From Luteimonas sp. BLCC-B24 (GTDB lineage: Bacteria > Pseudomonadota > Gammaproteobacteria > Xanthomonadales > Xanthomonadaceae): a stretch of 64,000 bases of DNA. The notes under the pieces were generated by a model. It did no database searches. It saw nothing but the letters and a program-made list of their open reading frames with translations, and was not told the DNA's origin. Location: contig NZ_JAQQGN010000002.1 of the NCBI RefSeq assembly GCF_028550595.1, forward strand, positions 496,001-560,000, given 5' to 3'. Positions 17,134 to 25,538 of the stretch are shown here, piece after piece; the stretch's first letter is position 1, and the number at the start of each line of letters is the position of its first letter. The position numbers and the translations under genes were made by a program.

Positions 17134-18834
17134 TCAGTCCGCCGCGCGCGCCGGTGCGTCGACCGGCGTCATGACCGGCAGCTCGACCGGCACGCCGTCG
17201 GCGTTGCAGTGGCCGGTCCTGCACAGCTGCGTGCGCAAGGCCGGTGTGGCCTGCACGATCAGGTGGTAGATCACGTTCTGCTCGACGGTGCCGCGCACCG
17301 CGTCGCTGCCCGGGCCACGGGCCCAGATGCCGACATCGTCACCGCCGTGGGATTCGCTCTTCATCGGCACCAGCGCTTCCTGCATGAAGTCGGGGTGCTC
17401 GGTGTCGACCCCGCGCAGGTCCGGGCGACCGGTGGCGGGCTCGAAGCTGCCCGGCTGGTGGAGATGGGTCTTGGGCCCGGCCGGCTGCCGGTTGCTGGCG
17501 CCGGTGTAGCCCGGGCCGTTGGCGTAGGACAGCGTGGTGTAGGGCAGGCCGGTCGCGTCGAGGGCGTAGGCGTTCGGGTCGTCGTCCTCGCTGACGCGGC
17601 CGCGCACCTTGCCGAGGATGGGATTGCCGCGGGTCGGGTAGCCGACGAAGTTCAGCGTGTGGGAATGATCGGCGGTGACCAGGATCAACGTGTCGTCGGC
17701 CGACGTCGCCTCGACCGCGGCCTGCACCGCACGCGACATCGCCACCGTTTCGTCGAGGGCGCGGAAGGCGTTGCCCTCGTGGTTGGCGTGGTCGATGCGG
17801 CCGCCTTCCACCAGCAGCACGTAGCCCGCGTCGCTCCGGGCCAGGTGCGCGATCGCGAACCGGGTCATCTCGGCGAGATCCGGCTCGCCGGTGTCGCTCG
17901 TGTCGCGGTCGTGGTCGTACTGCATGTGGTCGTATTCGAACAGGCCGAGCACCGCGTCGGCGCCCGCGGCCGCGCGCAGCTGGGCGGTGTTCCAGACGTA
18001 GGCGCCGCCCGGATTCGCGGCACGCCATTCGGCCGGCAGGTTGCGGCCGTCGAGCCGCTTGCCCACCTTGTCGGCGTGTTCGGGATCGCGCTCGGTGACC
18101 GGCAGGAATTCGCCCCGGCCACCGCCCATCAGAATGCGCGGCCCCTTGCCGGCCGGGAAATCGAGAATCTGCTGGGCGATGTCGCGACAGCCCGCCGCGC
18201 GCGCGGCCTCGGGCAGGTCGGCGTCGTTTTCCCAGTTGCGGTCGGGCACGTGGGCGTAGGTCGCGGCCGGTGTGGCGTGGGTCAGACGCGTCGTGGTGAC
18301 CACCCCGGTCGCCAGGCCCGCGTCATCGGCCAGGCGCAGCCAGGACTGGACATGCCGCTGCAGGCTGCCGGCGCAGTCGCCGCGCAGCCCGGACGCGACA
18401 CCGATCGCGCCCATGTGCGATTTCACGCCGGTCGCGACCGCGGTCATCGTGCCGGCCGAGTCGGGCGTCTGCGAATCGGTGTTGTAGGTCTTGCTCAGGC
18501 CGGTGTGCGGAAAGCGCTCCCAGCTCAGCTGGTGTTCCTCGCCGCTGCGGCCGAGGCGCTGGCCTTCGAGGATGCGCGCCGCGGCGACCGTGGTCAGGCT
18601 CATGCCGTCACCGAGGAACACGATGACGTTCTTCGCCCGGCCCGCCATCGCCCCGTTGGCGGCTGCGCGCGCGGCGCCGCTGCGATACCACCAGTCTGCG
18701 GTCTCGTCGGCGCGGGTGGCGGCGGGCGGCACGTCGATCGGGCGGACAGGACCGGCGGACGGGGTGTGCGTGGAGGCGCAGGCGGCGCAGAGCAGGGTCA
18801 GCGAGCAGGCCAGGCCTGCGGTCGGCAATCGCAT
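17134..18834 (-). CDS. Alkaline phosphatase, lipoprotein (PhoA family)
   Basis: A 566-residue envelope protein starting at ATG 18834. A lipoprotein signal with lipobox LCAAC is followed by the alkaline phosphatase fold. Metal and catalytic motifs are FLGDGMS (Asp), TPDSAGT (nucleophilic Ser), EGGRIDHANHEG, TADHSH and SHGGDDVGIWA. It should remove phosphate from diverse monoesters in the periplasm or at the surface. I see no Pho box in the divergent upstream region by eye. It is about 100 residues longer than E. coli PhoA, as in the larger proteobacterial subfamily. Confidence 0.95.
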   Translation of the reverse strand: MRLPTAGLACSLTLLCAACASTHTPSAGPVRPIDVPPAATRADETADWWYRSGAARAAANGAMAGRAKNVIVFLGDGMSLTTVAAARILEGQRLGRSGEEHQLSWERFPHTGLSKTYNTDSQTPDSAGTMTAVATGVKSHMGAIGVASGLRGDCAGSLQRHVQSWLRLADDAGLATGVVTTTRLTHATPAATYAHVPDRNWENDADLPEAARAAGCRDIAQQILDFPAGKGPRILMGGGRGEFLPVTERDPEHADKVGKRLDGRNLPAEWRAANPGGAYVWNTAQLRAAAGADAVLGLFEYDHMQYDHDRDTSDTGEPDLAEMTRFAIAHLARSDAGYVLLVEGGRIDHANHEGNAFRALDETVAMSRAVQAAVEATSADDTLILVTADHSHTLNFVGYPTRGNPILGKVRGRVSEDDDPNAYALDATGLPYTTLSYANGPGYTGASNRQPAGPKTHLHQPGSFEPATGRPDLRGVDTEHPDFMQEALVPMKSESHGGDDVGIWARGPGSDAVRGTVEQNVIYHLIVQATPALRTQLCRTGHCNADGVPVELPVMTPVDAPARAAD

Positions 18835-19197
18835 GGAAACACGGCATCCGGTGGGAGAAGCCGCGCAATTATGCCCGCCCGGCATGACGGCTCGGCGGCA
18901 GCGCGCGGCGGTGCGGACGCGTCGCCGCGATGCGGTCGTCGATGCGGGGCCTGCCGAGCGGACGAACGCGGCGCTGATCCGCGTCGGAATCCGGCATCGG
19001 CGGCCGACCCGACGGCGCACCCGGGCCGCGCTCGCCGTGCACGCCGTTGCGTGCAGGCGTGGGCGCATGCGGATGCGGCGGGCTGGGCAGCATCCGCGCC
19101 GGCGTTGCAGATATGGGACGCTGGCGTCTCGGCGAGGGCGTCGCCAACATGGATGCGCTCACGTATGGTCGCGTGTTGACCCTTTGGGCAGGCCCCG
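18835..19197. other. Divergent intergenic region, alkaline phosphatase / symporter
   Basis: This 363-bp stretch must hold both divergent promoters. I see no gene. TATGGT at about 19163 is a weak -10 candidate for the symporter. No Pho-box direct repeats are obvious. Confidence 0.5.
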
Positions 19198-20490
19198 ATG
19201 AGCGCTCTGGCGTGGTGGTTCCGCATTCCGTTCTGGCAGCGCGTGCTCGGCGCCTTCGTGCTGGGCGCGCTGGTGGGCTGGCTTCTGGGGCCGGCGGCGG
19301 GCACCTGGCTGCAACCGCTGGGCACGCTGTACGTCAACCTGATCCGCATGATCGCGGTGCCGCTGGTGTTCTTCGCGGTGATGAACGCCGTCGCCGCGCT
19401 GCACGGTCAGCAGTCGATCGCGGCGCTCGGCGGTCGCACCTTCGGCTGGTTCGCCGCCACCGCGGTGCTCGCGGTCGGCATCGGCTTCGCGGTGGCCTAC
19501 ACCTTCAATCCCGGGCTGAGTGTCGAGGCGGGATCGCTGACCGTGGCCGCCGACTACACGCCGCGCGAGGTGCCGACGCCGATCGAGGTGCTGCTGGGCG
19601 TGGTGCCGACCAACCCGTTCGCGGCGCTGTCGGAAGGCAGGATCCTGCAGGTGATCTTCTTCGCCGGACTGGTGGGCTTCGCGCTGGTGAAGCTGGGGGA
19701 CCGCGTCGCGGCCCTGCGCACGCTGGTCGGCCAGGCCAGCGACGCCATGATCCAGGTCACCCGGTTCGTGCTCGAGCTCACGCCGATCGGCACCTTCGGC
19801 CTGATCGCCGCGCTGGTCGGCACCTACGGCTTCGAACGGCTGCTGCCCCTGGGCAACTTCGTCATCGCGCTGTACGTGGCCTGCGCGGCGCACATCCTCG
19901 TCGTCTACAGCGGCCTGCTGCTGGCGCACGGGCTCAACCCGCTGAAGTTCTTCCGCGGCGCCGCGCCCGGCATGCAGGTGGCGTTCGTCAGTTCGTCGAG
20001 TCTGGCATCGATGCCGGTCGCGCTGCGCAGCGTGACCCACAACCTCGGCGTCAATCGCGATTACGCCGCGTTCGCCGTGCCGCTGGGCGCGACGATCAAA
20101 ATGGACGGCTGCGGTGCGATCTATCCCACGCTCGCGGCGGTCTTCATCGCCCAGTATTTCGGCATCGAACTCAGCTTCGCCCAGTACGCGGCGATCCTGC
20201 TGGCCTCGGTGCTCGGCAGCTTCGGCACCGCCGGCGTGCCGGGCACGGCGGTGGTCATGGCGACGGTGGTGCTGTCGGCGGCCGGGCTGCCGCTCGAGGG
20301 CCTGGGTCTGCTGCTGGCGATCGACCGCATCCTCGACATGATGCGCACGATGACCAACGTCACCGGCCAGATGCTGGTGCCGGTGCTGGTGGCGCGCGAG
20401 ACCGGCCTGCTGGACCGCGAGGTCTACGACGCGGCGCGCAGCAACGTCGGCCTCGACGACGAGACACCGGCGGATCCGCCGCAGCGCTGA
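19198..20490 (+). CDS. Dicarboxylate/amino acid:cation symporter (DAACS family)
   Basis: A 430-residue inner-membrane transporter of normal family length with eight transmembrane segments and two re-entrant hairpins. The serine-rich hairpin SSSSLASMP and the cation-binding segment GATIKMDGCGAIYP identify the family. Most glutamate or dicarboxylate carriers read NMDG at this site. KMDGCG-AIYP partly resembles cystine-type members, so the substrate (C4-dicarboxylate, glutamate or cystine) is open. It starts at ATG 19198 and is divergent from the alkaline phosphatase. Its C-terminus is a short acidic/Pro tail. Confidence 0.93.
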   Translation: MSALAWWFRIPFWQRVLGAFVLGALVGWLLGPAAGTWLQPLGTLYVNLIRMIAVPLVFFAVMNAVAALHGQQSIAALGGRTFGWFAATAVLAVGIGFAVAYTFNPGLSVEAGSLTVAADYTPREVPTPIEVLLGVVPTNPFAALSEGRILQVIFFAGLVGFALVKLGDRVAALRTLVGQASDAMIQVTRFVLELTPIGTFGLIAALVGTYGFERLLPLGNFVIALYVACAAHILVVYSGLLLAHGLNPLKFFRGAAPGMQVAFVSSSSLASMPVALRSVTHNLGVNRDYAAFAVPLGATIKMDGCGAIYPTLAAVFIAQYFGIELSFAQYAAILLASVLGSFGTAGVPGTAVVMATVVLSAAGLPLEGLGLLLAIDRILDMMRTMTNVTGQMLVPVLVARETGLLDREVYDAARSNVGLDDETPADPPQR

Positions 20491-20539
20491 GCGCGCCGCC
20501 GCGTGCGCGCGGCACGGTGCGGGCGTCTTCACGGCGGCA

Positions 20540-20568
20540 TGCACCCGCGGCGGCGCCGGGGCTATAGT
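20540..20568 (+). promoter_or_regulatory. Candidate sigma-70 promoter for the M16 peptidase pair
   Basis: A good -10 hexamer TATAGT lies at 20563-20568, with a weak -35 (TGCACC, 20540-20545) at 17-bp spacing. Transcription would start near 20575, about 35 nt before the ATG at 20611. Confidence 0.5.
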
Positions 20569-20610
20569 CGGGATTCGTGCCCCGGGGAGCGGGCGGACAG
20601 GGAACCGACG

Positions 20611-22020
20611 ATGAAACGATTCGCAGGACTGGGCGGCGCGCTCGCGCTGTTCGCGCTGCTGGCTGCGCCGGCGGCCGCGCAACAGGTGGAGTGGCGTCTG
20701 CCGATCGAAACCCGGCGCCTCGACAACGGGCTGACGGTCGTGGTGTCCGAGGACCGCAGTTCGCCCACCGTCGGCGTCAGCGTGGTCTACCACGTCGGCA
20801 TGCGCCTGGAACCCGAAAACCGCACCGGCTTCGCGCACCTGTTCGAGCATCTGATGTTCCAGGGCACGCCGACCGCGCCCAAGGGTGTCTTCGACCGCGT
20901 GATCCAGGGCGGCGGCGGCCGGCTCAACGGCTCCACGCGTCCGGACTACACCAACTACATCGAGACCGCGCCGGTCTCGGCGCTGCGGCCGATCCTGTGG
21001 CTCGAGGCGGACCGGATGAAGACGCTCGACTTCTCCGAGACCAATCTGAAGAACCAGCAGGACGTGGTCAAGGAAGAGATCCGGGTCAACGTGCAGAACC
21101 AGCCCTACGGGCTGTTCTTCGTGTTCGACATGAACCGCCTGGCCTTCGACAAATGGGCGAACGCCCACGACGGTTACGGCAGCTTCAAGGACCTCGAAGG
21201 CGCCACCCTGGCCGACGTGGAGGCCTTCCACCGCGACTATTACGGGCCGAACAACGCGGTCATCGGCATCGTCGGCGACATCGCGCCGGCCGAGGCCTTC
21301 GCCATGGTCGAGGAATACTTCGGCGCCATCCCGGCGCGCCCGACGCCGCCGCGCCCGGACGTGTCCGAACCGCTGAACACCGAAGGCCGGCGCGAGGCGC
21401 AGGCCGACGCGCTGGCCCAGGTGCCCGCACTCGCGGTGGGCTGGAAGATGCCGGCGCGCGGCACGCCCGATCACGCGCCGATGGCGGTGCTGTCGCAGCT
21501 GCTGGCCGGCGGTGATGCGTCGCGGCTCTACCAAGGCCTGGTCAAGGGGCGCGAACAACTGCTCAACATCGACGGCGGCCTGGGCTGGCCCCTGGGCCAC
21601 GCCTGGGATTACGACGGCCCGACGTTGATGACGCTGTTCGCGCTGTACAAACCCAACGTCGAACCGGACGCGGTGCTGGCGGCCATCGACGAGGAAATCG
21701 CACGCATCGTCGCCGAAGGCGTGGCCGCGGACACGCTCGCCGCGGCCAAGACCAAGCTGCTGGCGGACTACGTCAACAGCCTCGAGCCCTTCATCTCGCG
21801 CGCCGACGAACTCGCCAAGGCGCAGTTGCTGTGGGGCGATGCGGACACCCTCAACCGCGTGCCCGGCTGGGTGAACGCGGTCACCGCCGCCGACGTGCAG
21901 CGCGTGGCGCGGACCTATCTGACCGCGGCCAACCGCACCGTCATCGACCGCGTGCCGGCGGCGATGGCGCCCGCCCGTGGGATCGCCGTGCCGGCGTCCG
22001 CCCCCGCGAATCCGAACTGA
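20611..22020 (+). CDS. M16-family zinc peptidase, catalytic subunit
   Basis: A 469-residue exported protein starting at ATG 20611, with AGGGAA upstream. The signal peptide ends near AAPAAAQQ. The inverted zinc motif HLFEH (in FAHLFEHLMFQGT), with the third ligand Glu in VVKEEIR, marks it as the catalytic half of a two-subunit M16B enzyme. The second half follows 10 nt downstream. Such pairs degrade or process peptides and small proteins in the periplasm. A candidate promoter lies just upstream. Confidence 0.95.
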   Translation: MKRFAGLGGALALFALLAAPAAAQQVEWRLPIETRRLDNGLTVVVSEDRSSPTVGVSVVYHVGMRLEPENRTGFAHLFEHLMFQGTPTAPKGVFDRVIQGGGGRLNGSTRPDYTNYIETAPVSALRPILWLEADRMKTLDFSETNLKNQQDVVKEEIRVNVQNQPYGLFFVFDMNRLAFDKWANAHDGYGSFKDLEGATLADVEAFHRDYYGPNNAVIGIVGDIAPAEAFAMVEEYFGAIPARPTPPRPDVSEPLNTEGRREAQADALAQVPALAVGWKMPARGTPDHAPMAVLSQLLAGGDASRLYQGLVKGREQLLNIDGGLGWPLGHAWDYDGPTLMTLFALYKPNVEPDAVLAAIDEEIARIVAEGVAADTLAAAKTKLLADYVNSLEPFISRADELAKAQLLWGDADTLNRVPGWVNAVTAADVQRVARTYLTAANRTVIDRVPAAMAPARGIAVPASAPANPN

Positions 22021-22030
22021 GGAGAGCGAC

Positions 22031-23497
22031 ATGGAGATCCGTCCCGTTGTCCGCCGCGCGCGTCCGCTCGCGCTGGCACTCATCGCCTGCCTGTTCGCGG
22101 CCACCGTGCATGCGCAGCCGGCCCCAGGTCCCGGCGCGCCGCCCGCCGCGGCCCCGCCGACCGAACTGCCGGCCGATCTGCCGGCCTACGGCCCCGACCG
22201 GCCGCTGCCCGAACTCGGCCTGGTCGAACACCGGCTCGACAATGGCCTGACCGTCTGGGTCGTGCCACGTGCCGGCGGCCTGCCGAAGGTCGACTACGTG
22301 CTCGCCGTGCGCGGCGGACTCGCCAGCGACCCCGCCGCACTGCCGGGCATGTCGAACCTGCTCGCCGGCCTGCTCCAGGAGGGAACGACGACGCGCAGCT
22401 CGGTGCAGATCGCCGAGGAACTGCAACGTCTCGGCGCGTCCATCGGCGCCAGTGCCGGCAGCGACGGCGTGTTCGTCACCGCGTCGGGCCTGGCCACGTC
22501 GGCCGCGCCGCTGGCGGCCGTGTTCGCCGACGTCGTGCGCCACCCGGCCTTCCCGGCCAACGAGGTGCAACTGGCCAAGACCAATGCGCTGCAGGGCCTC
22601 AAGGCCATGCAGGCGCAGCCGGCCTACCAGGCCAACCGTGCGATGGGCCGGGTGCTGTTCGGCGACCATCCCTACGGCAACACCTTGCCGACCGAGGCCG
22701 GTATCGAGGGCACGGATGCGGCGGGGCTGGCCGCCGCGCATGCGGCGCGCTTCCATCCCGAGCGCGCGCTGCTGGTGATCGCCGGCCCGCTGACCGGCGA
22801 CGCGGCGCTGGCGCTGGCGCAGTCCGCCTTCGGCGACTGGCGCGGCGCGGACGCGACGATGGACGAGGTGGCGACACCGGTGCCGCCGCGTGGGCCGCAG
22901 TACGTGCTGGTGCCGCGCAGCGGCAGCGTGCAGTCGGCGGTGCGGATCGGGCGGCCCGCTTTCGATGCCGACGACGAGCGCGCGATTCCCGCCGCTCTGG
23001 CCAACACGATTCTCGGCGGCGGTTTCGACAGCCGGTTGATGCGCAACCTGCGCGAGGACAAGGGCTACACCTACGGCGCCGGCAGCAGTTTCGGCCTGCG
23101 CGCGAAGGGCGGCGCCTTCCAGGCCCAGGCCGACGTGCGCAACGAGGTCACCGGCGCGGCGATCGGCGAGTTCTTCAAGGAGTTCGAGCAGATGCGGCGT
23201 GTGGCCGTCGATGCCGACGAACTGCAGCGGGCCAAGCGCTTCACCGCCGGCACGTACCTGTTCCAGAACCAGCTGCAGGGTGCCGTGGCATCGGCCCTGG
23301 CCACGAACTGGGTGCTCGGCCGCCCGGCGGATTACCTCAGCCGCTACGTCGACCGCGCCAATGCAGTGACCGCCGCGCAGGTGCAGTCGGTGGCTCGCGA
23401 ATTCTTCGATCCCAGGCAGCAGAGCATCGTCGTCGTCGGCGACGCGGCCGTGGCCGAGCAGCTGAAGCCCTACGGGACCTTCGGCAACGCCGAGTGA
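22031..23497 (+). CDS. M16-family peptidase-like protein, non-catalytic partner
   Basis: A 488-residue exported protein with a signal peptide ending near TVHAQ. The ATG at 22031 has GGAGAG at ideal spacing. The M16 fold is clear, but the zinc motif is absent: the place of HxxEH reads MSNLLAGLLQEGT. It keeps the C-terminal substrate-binding motif (RNLREDKGYTYG, with the conserved Arg/Tyr pair). This is the expected R/Y-type partner subunit of a heterodimeric M16B peptidase, as in mitochondrial processing peptidase and bacterial pairs. It is co-transcribed with the catalytic subunit. Confidence 0.95.
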   Translation: MEIRPVVRRARPLALALIACLFAATVHAQPAPGPGAPPAAAPPTELPADLPAYGPDRPLPELGLVEHRLDNGLTVWVVPRAGGLPKVDYVLAVRGGLASDPAALPGMSNLLAGLLQEGTTTRSSVQIAEELQRLGASIGASAGSDGVFVTASGLATSAAPLAAVFADVVRHPAFPANEVQLAKTNALQGLKAMQAQPAYQANRAMGRVLFGDHPYGNTLPTEAGIEGTDAAGLAAAHAARFHPERALLVIAGPLTGDAALALAQSAFGDWRGADATMDEVATPVPPRGPQYVLVPRSGSVQSAVRIGRPAFDADDERAIPAALANTILGGGFDSRLMRNLREDKGYTYGAGSSFGLRAKGGAFQAQADVRNEVTGAAIGEFFKEFEQMRRVAVDADELQRAKRFTAGTYLFQNQLQGAVASALATNWVLGRPADYLSRYVDRANAVTAAQVQSVAREFFDPRQQSIVVVGDAAVAEQLKPYGTFGNAE

Positions 23498-23524
23498 GTC
23501 CGCGGGGGGACTAACGGTCCGAAT

Positions 23525-23546
23525 GCCCCGCGCGAACACGCGGGGC
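23525..23546 (+). terminator. Hairpin after the M16 operon, probable terminator
   Basis: A perfect 8-bp stem (GCCCCGCG/CGCGGGGC) with a 6-nt loop lies 28 nt after the stop of the second M16 gene. It lacks a real T run, so its efficiency as a terminator is uncertain. Confidence 0.5.
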
Positions 23547-23791
23547 GTTCGCCGACCGGATGCGGGGAGCGCCGCCGCAGGCGCGGTCTCACGTCACGTC
23601 CGACGGTGCCTGCAGCGGGCGACCGTGTTCGAAGCGCGTGTTGTCGCGCCGCCCGTTCGATCCGGGACGCCCGCGTCGCCTCGTCCGGCGGCGGCTCCGT
23701 CGCGCGCGAGTGTGCGCCTGCGGAGTGCCGGGATCTTCGACCAGTCCCGGATCGCGCTTCCCGTGCATCGCAGCGCCGGCACCCGGCGCCG

Positions 23792-24661
23792 TCAGGCGGT
23801 GGCGTGCCTGGCGCGCCGGTTGAGCCCGTACGCGAACACGGCGGCGGTGAAGAACATCAGCAGGCTGTAGACCGCCGCCGGCACCGAGGTCAGCGGCCGC
23901 TCCAGCACGTTGAGGGCGATGAAGATCGCCAGCGTGCCGTTGTGGATGCCGATCTCCATCGCGATCGCGATCGCCTGCCGGCGCGGCAGCTTCAGCGCAC
24001 GGGGTGCCGCGTAGCCGACGCCCATGCTGACCAGGTTGAACAGCAGGCAGGCGAGGCCGACCGCCGCGAAGAACCCCAGCAAGGTGCTCCAGGTCTGGGC
24101 GACGGCGGCGACGATCAACAGTGCCAGCACCAGCACCGACAACAGACGGATCGGTTGTTCCATCCGTGCCGCGAATGCAGGCGCCAGCGCGCGCGTCGCC
24201 ATGCCGAGGCTGACCGGCAGCACGATGATCACCGCGACCTCGACGATCTTGCCTACCGGCGGCGGCACGTACTGGCCGGCGCCGAGAAAGAAATCCAGCG
24301 CCAGGTTGAGGATCAGCGGCAGGGTCAACAGGCACAGCAGACTGTTGACCGCGGTCAGGGTGATATTGAGCGCCACGTCGCCGCGGGCGAGATGACTGTA
24401 GATGTTCGCGGTAGCGCCGCCGGGCGAAGCGGCCAGCAGCATCAGGCCGACCGCGAGCTCGGGCGGCAGGCGGAAGAGCAGGGCGAGCCCGAAGGCGGCC
24501 CACGGCAGGACACCGATCTGGAGCACGAGGCCGATGACCACCGCGCGTGGATAGCGCGCGATGCGCCGGAAATCATCGAGCCCGAGGCCCAGCCCGAGAC
24601 CGAACATGATCACGCCCAGCGCGAGCGGCAGCAGCAGTGTGGTCAGCAGTGAAGCCTGCAT
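23792..24661 (-). CDS. Bile acid:sodium symporter family (BASS) transporter
   Basis: A 289-residue inner-membrane protein with nine to ten hydrophobic segments. The family motif LAASPGGATANIYSHLA, and EIGIHNGTLAIFIA late in the protein, are the two sodium-site regions of BASS transporters. Bacterial members move organic anions such as bile acids, pantoate or keto acids with Na+; the substrate here is unknown. It lies 21 nt downstream of a small membrane-protein gene on the same strand and is probably co-transcribed with it. Confidence 0.93.
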   Translation of the reverse strand: MQASLLTTLLLPLALGVIMFGLGLGLGLDDFRRIARYPRAVVIGLVLQIGVLPWAAFGLALLFRLPPELAVGLMLLAASPGGATANIYSHLARGDVALNITLTAVNSLLCLLTLPLILNLALDFFLGAGQYVPPPVGKIVEVAVIIVLPVSLGMATRALAPAFAARMEQPIRLLSVLVLALLIVAAVAQTWSTLLGFFAAVGLACLLFNLVSMGVGYAAPRALKLPRRQAIAIAMEIGIHNGTLAIFIALNVLERPLTSVPAAVYSLLMFFTAAVFAYGLNRRARHATA

Positions 24662-24682
24662 TCGGGCGGTGTCCGTGTGGGA

Positions 24683-25081
24683 TCAGGGCGTCGGGGCGGA
24701 TCCGCGGCAGGCCAGCTGGCCGCCGCACCAGGCCAACGGAAGCGGTGCGACGACGCCCAGCAGCAGCATCCAAAGCGGCTGCGGCAGCATCCACGCATCC
24801 AGCGCGCAACTCAGCAGCACCAGGGCGCCGACCGTCATCGCCGCGGTCATCGAATGACGGCGTGCAAGCCTCGCTGCCACCCAGGCGCCGCACAACGCGC
24901 CGCACAGGCGCCCGGCGACGACGAACAGCAACATGCCGATCGGCGCGGCGGCGATCAGGTCGGCTGGTGAGGCATCGGCGGCGAGCGAGCCAGCCGGCAG
25001 CGGGAACACGCGTTTGCCGACGAACTCCAGGCCGAGCGCGACCATTGTCGCGACCAGCATGCCGAGCATCGTTGAGAACAT
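24683..25081 (-). CDS. Hypothetical membrane protein (132 aa)
   Basis: A protein with four hydrophobic segments (residues 4-20, 48-62, 78-100 and 108-122). I recognise no family. I chose the ATG at 25081 because residues before it in the open frame are Arg-rich without membrane character; an ATG at 25126 is a possible alternative. It precedes the BASS transporter gene by 21 nt, so it may be an accessory membrane protein of the same unit. Confidence 0.7.
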   Translation of the reverse strand: MFSTMLGMLVATMVALGLEFVGKRVFPLPAGSLAADASPADLIAAAPIGMLLFVVAGRLCGALCGAWVAARLARRHSMTAAMTVGALVLLSCALDAWMLPQPLWMLLLGVVAPLPLAWCGGQLACRGSAPTP

Positions 25082-25538
25082 CGTGCGAATCAGAGCGCTT
25101 CCCCGACGTGAATCGGTCCGCAGCATCGCCGCTCGCATCCGGCCGGGCAAGCGGCAGCGCCGCATTGCGCTTTGCGGAAGGCCGTCTGCCTGCGGTGGAT
25201 GGCCATCCGTGAAGCGGACGCGCGCAGCCATCGGCGACGCCGACATCGTCCTGTCGTGCGCCGACGCGCGGGCGGCTTAGGCGCAGGTACGGGCAGTGCG
25301 GGCGAGCGGGGTGCGCGGCGCGAAATCGCACGCGCATGGCGCGCGCCACATGCGGCGATGGAGCGTGTGGCGGTCGTCCGCAAGCGCGCCCGCGGCCTGC
25401 GAGCCAGTGAACGCGCGAACCCGTCGGGCGCCGCACGGCCCTGCCGAGTTGCATGACGCCGCGACGCCTTGTGTCGGCGTGCTGGCATGAAATCACCGGC
25501 TCTCGACTGACCCCGGCCCGCGCACTGGTTGCGAGGCG
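25082..25538. other. Gene-free stretch
   Basis: 457 bp between the DUF885 gene stop and the small membrane gene start. Reading both strands I find only Arg/Ala-rich open frames without family features. It must contain the promoter of the membrane/BASS unit. No hairpin with a T run is visible after the DUF885 gene. Confidence 0.5.
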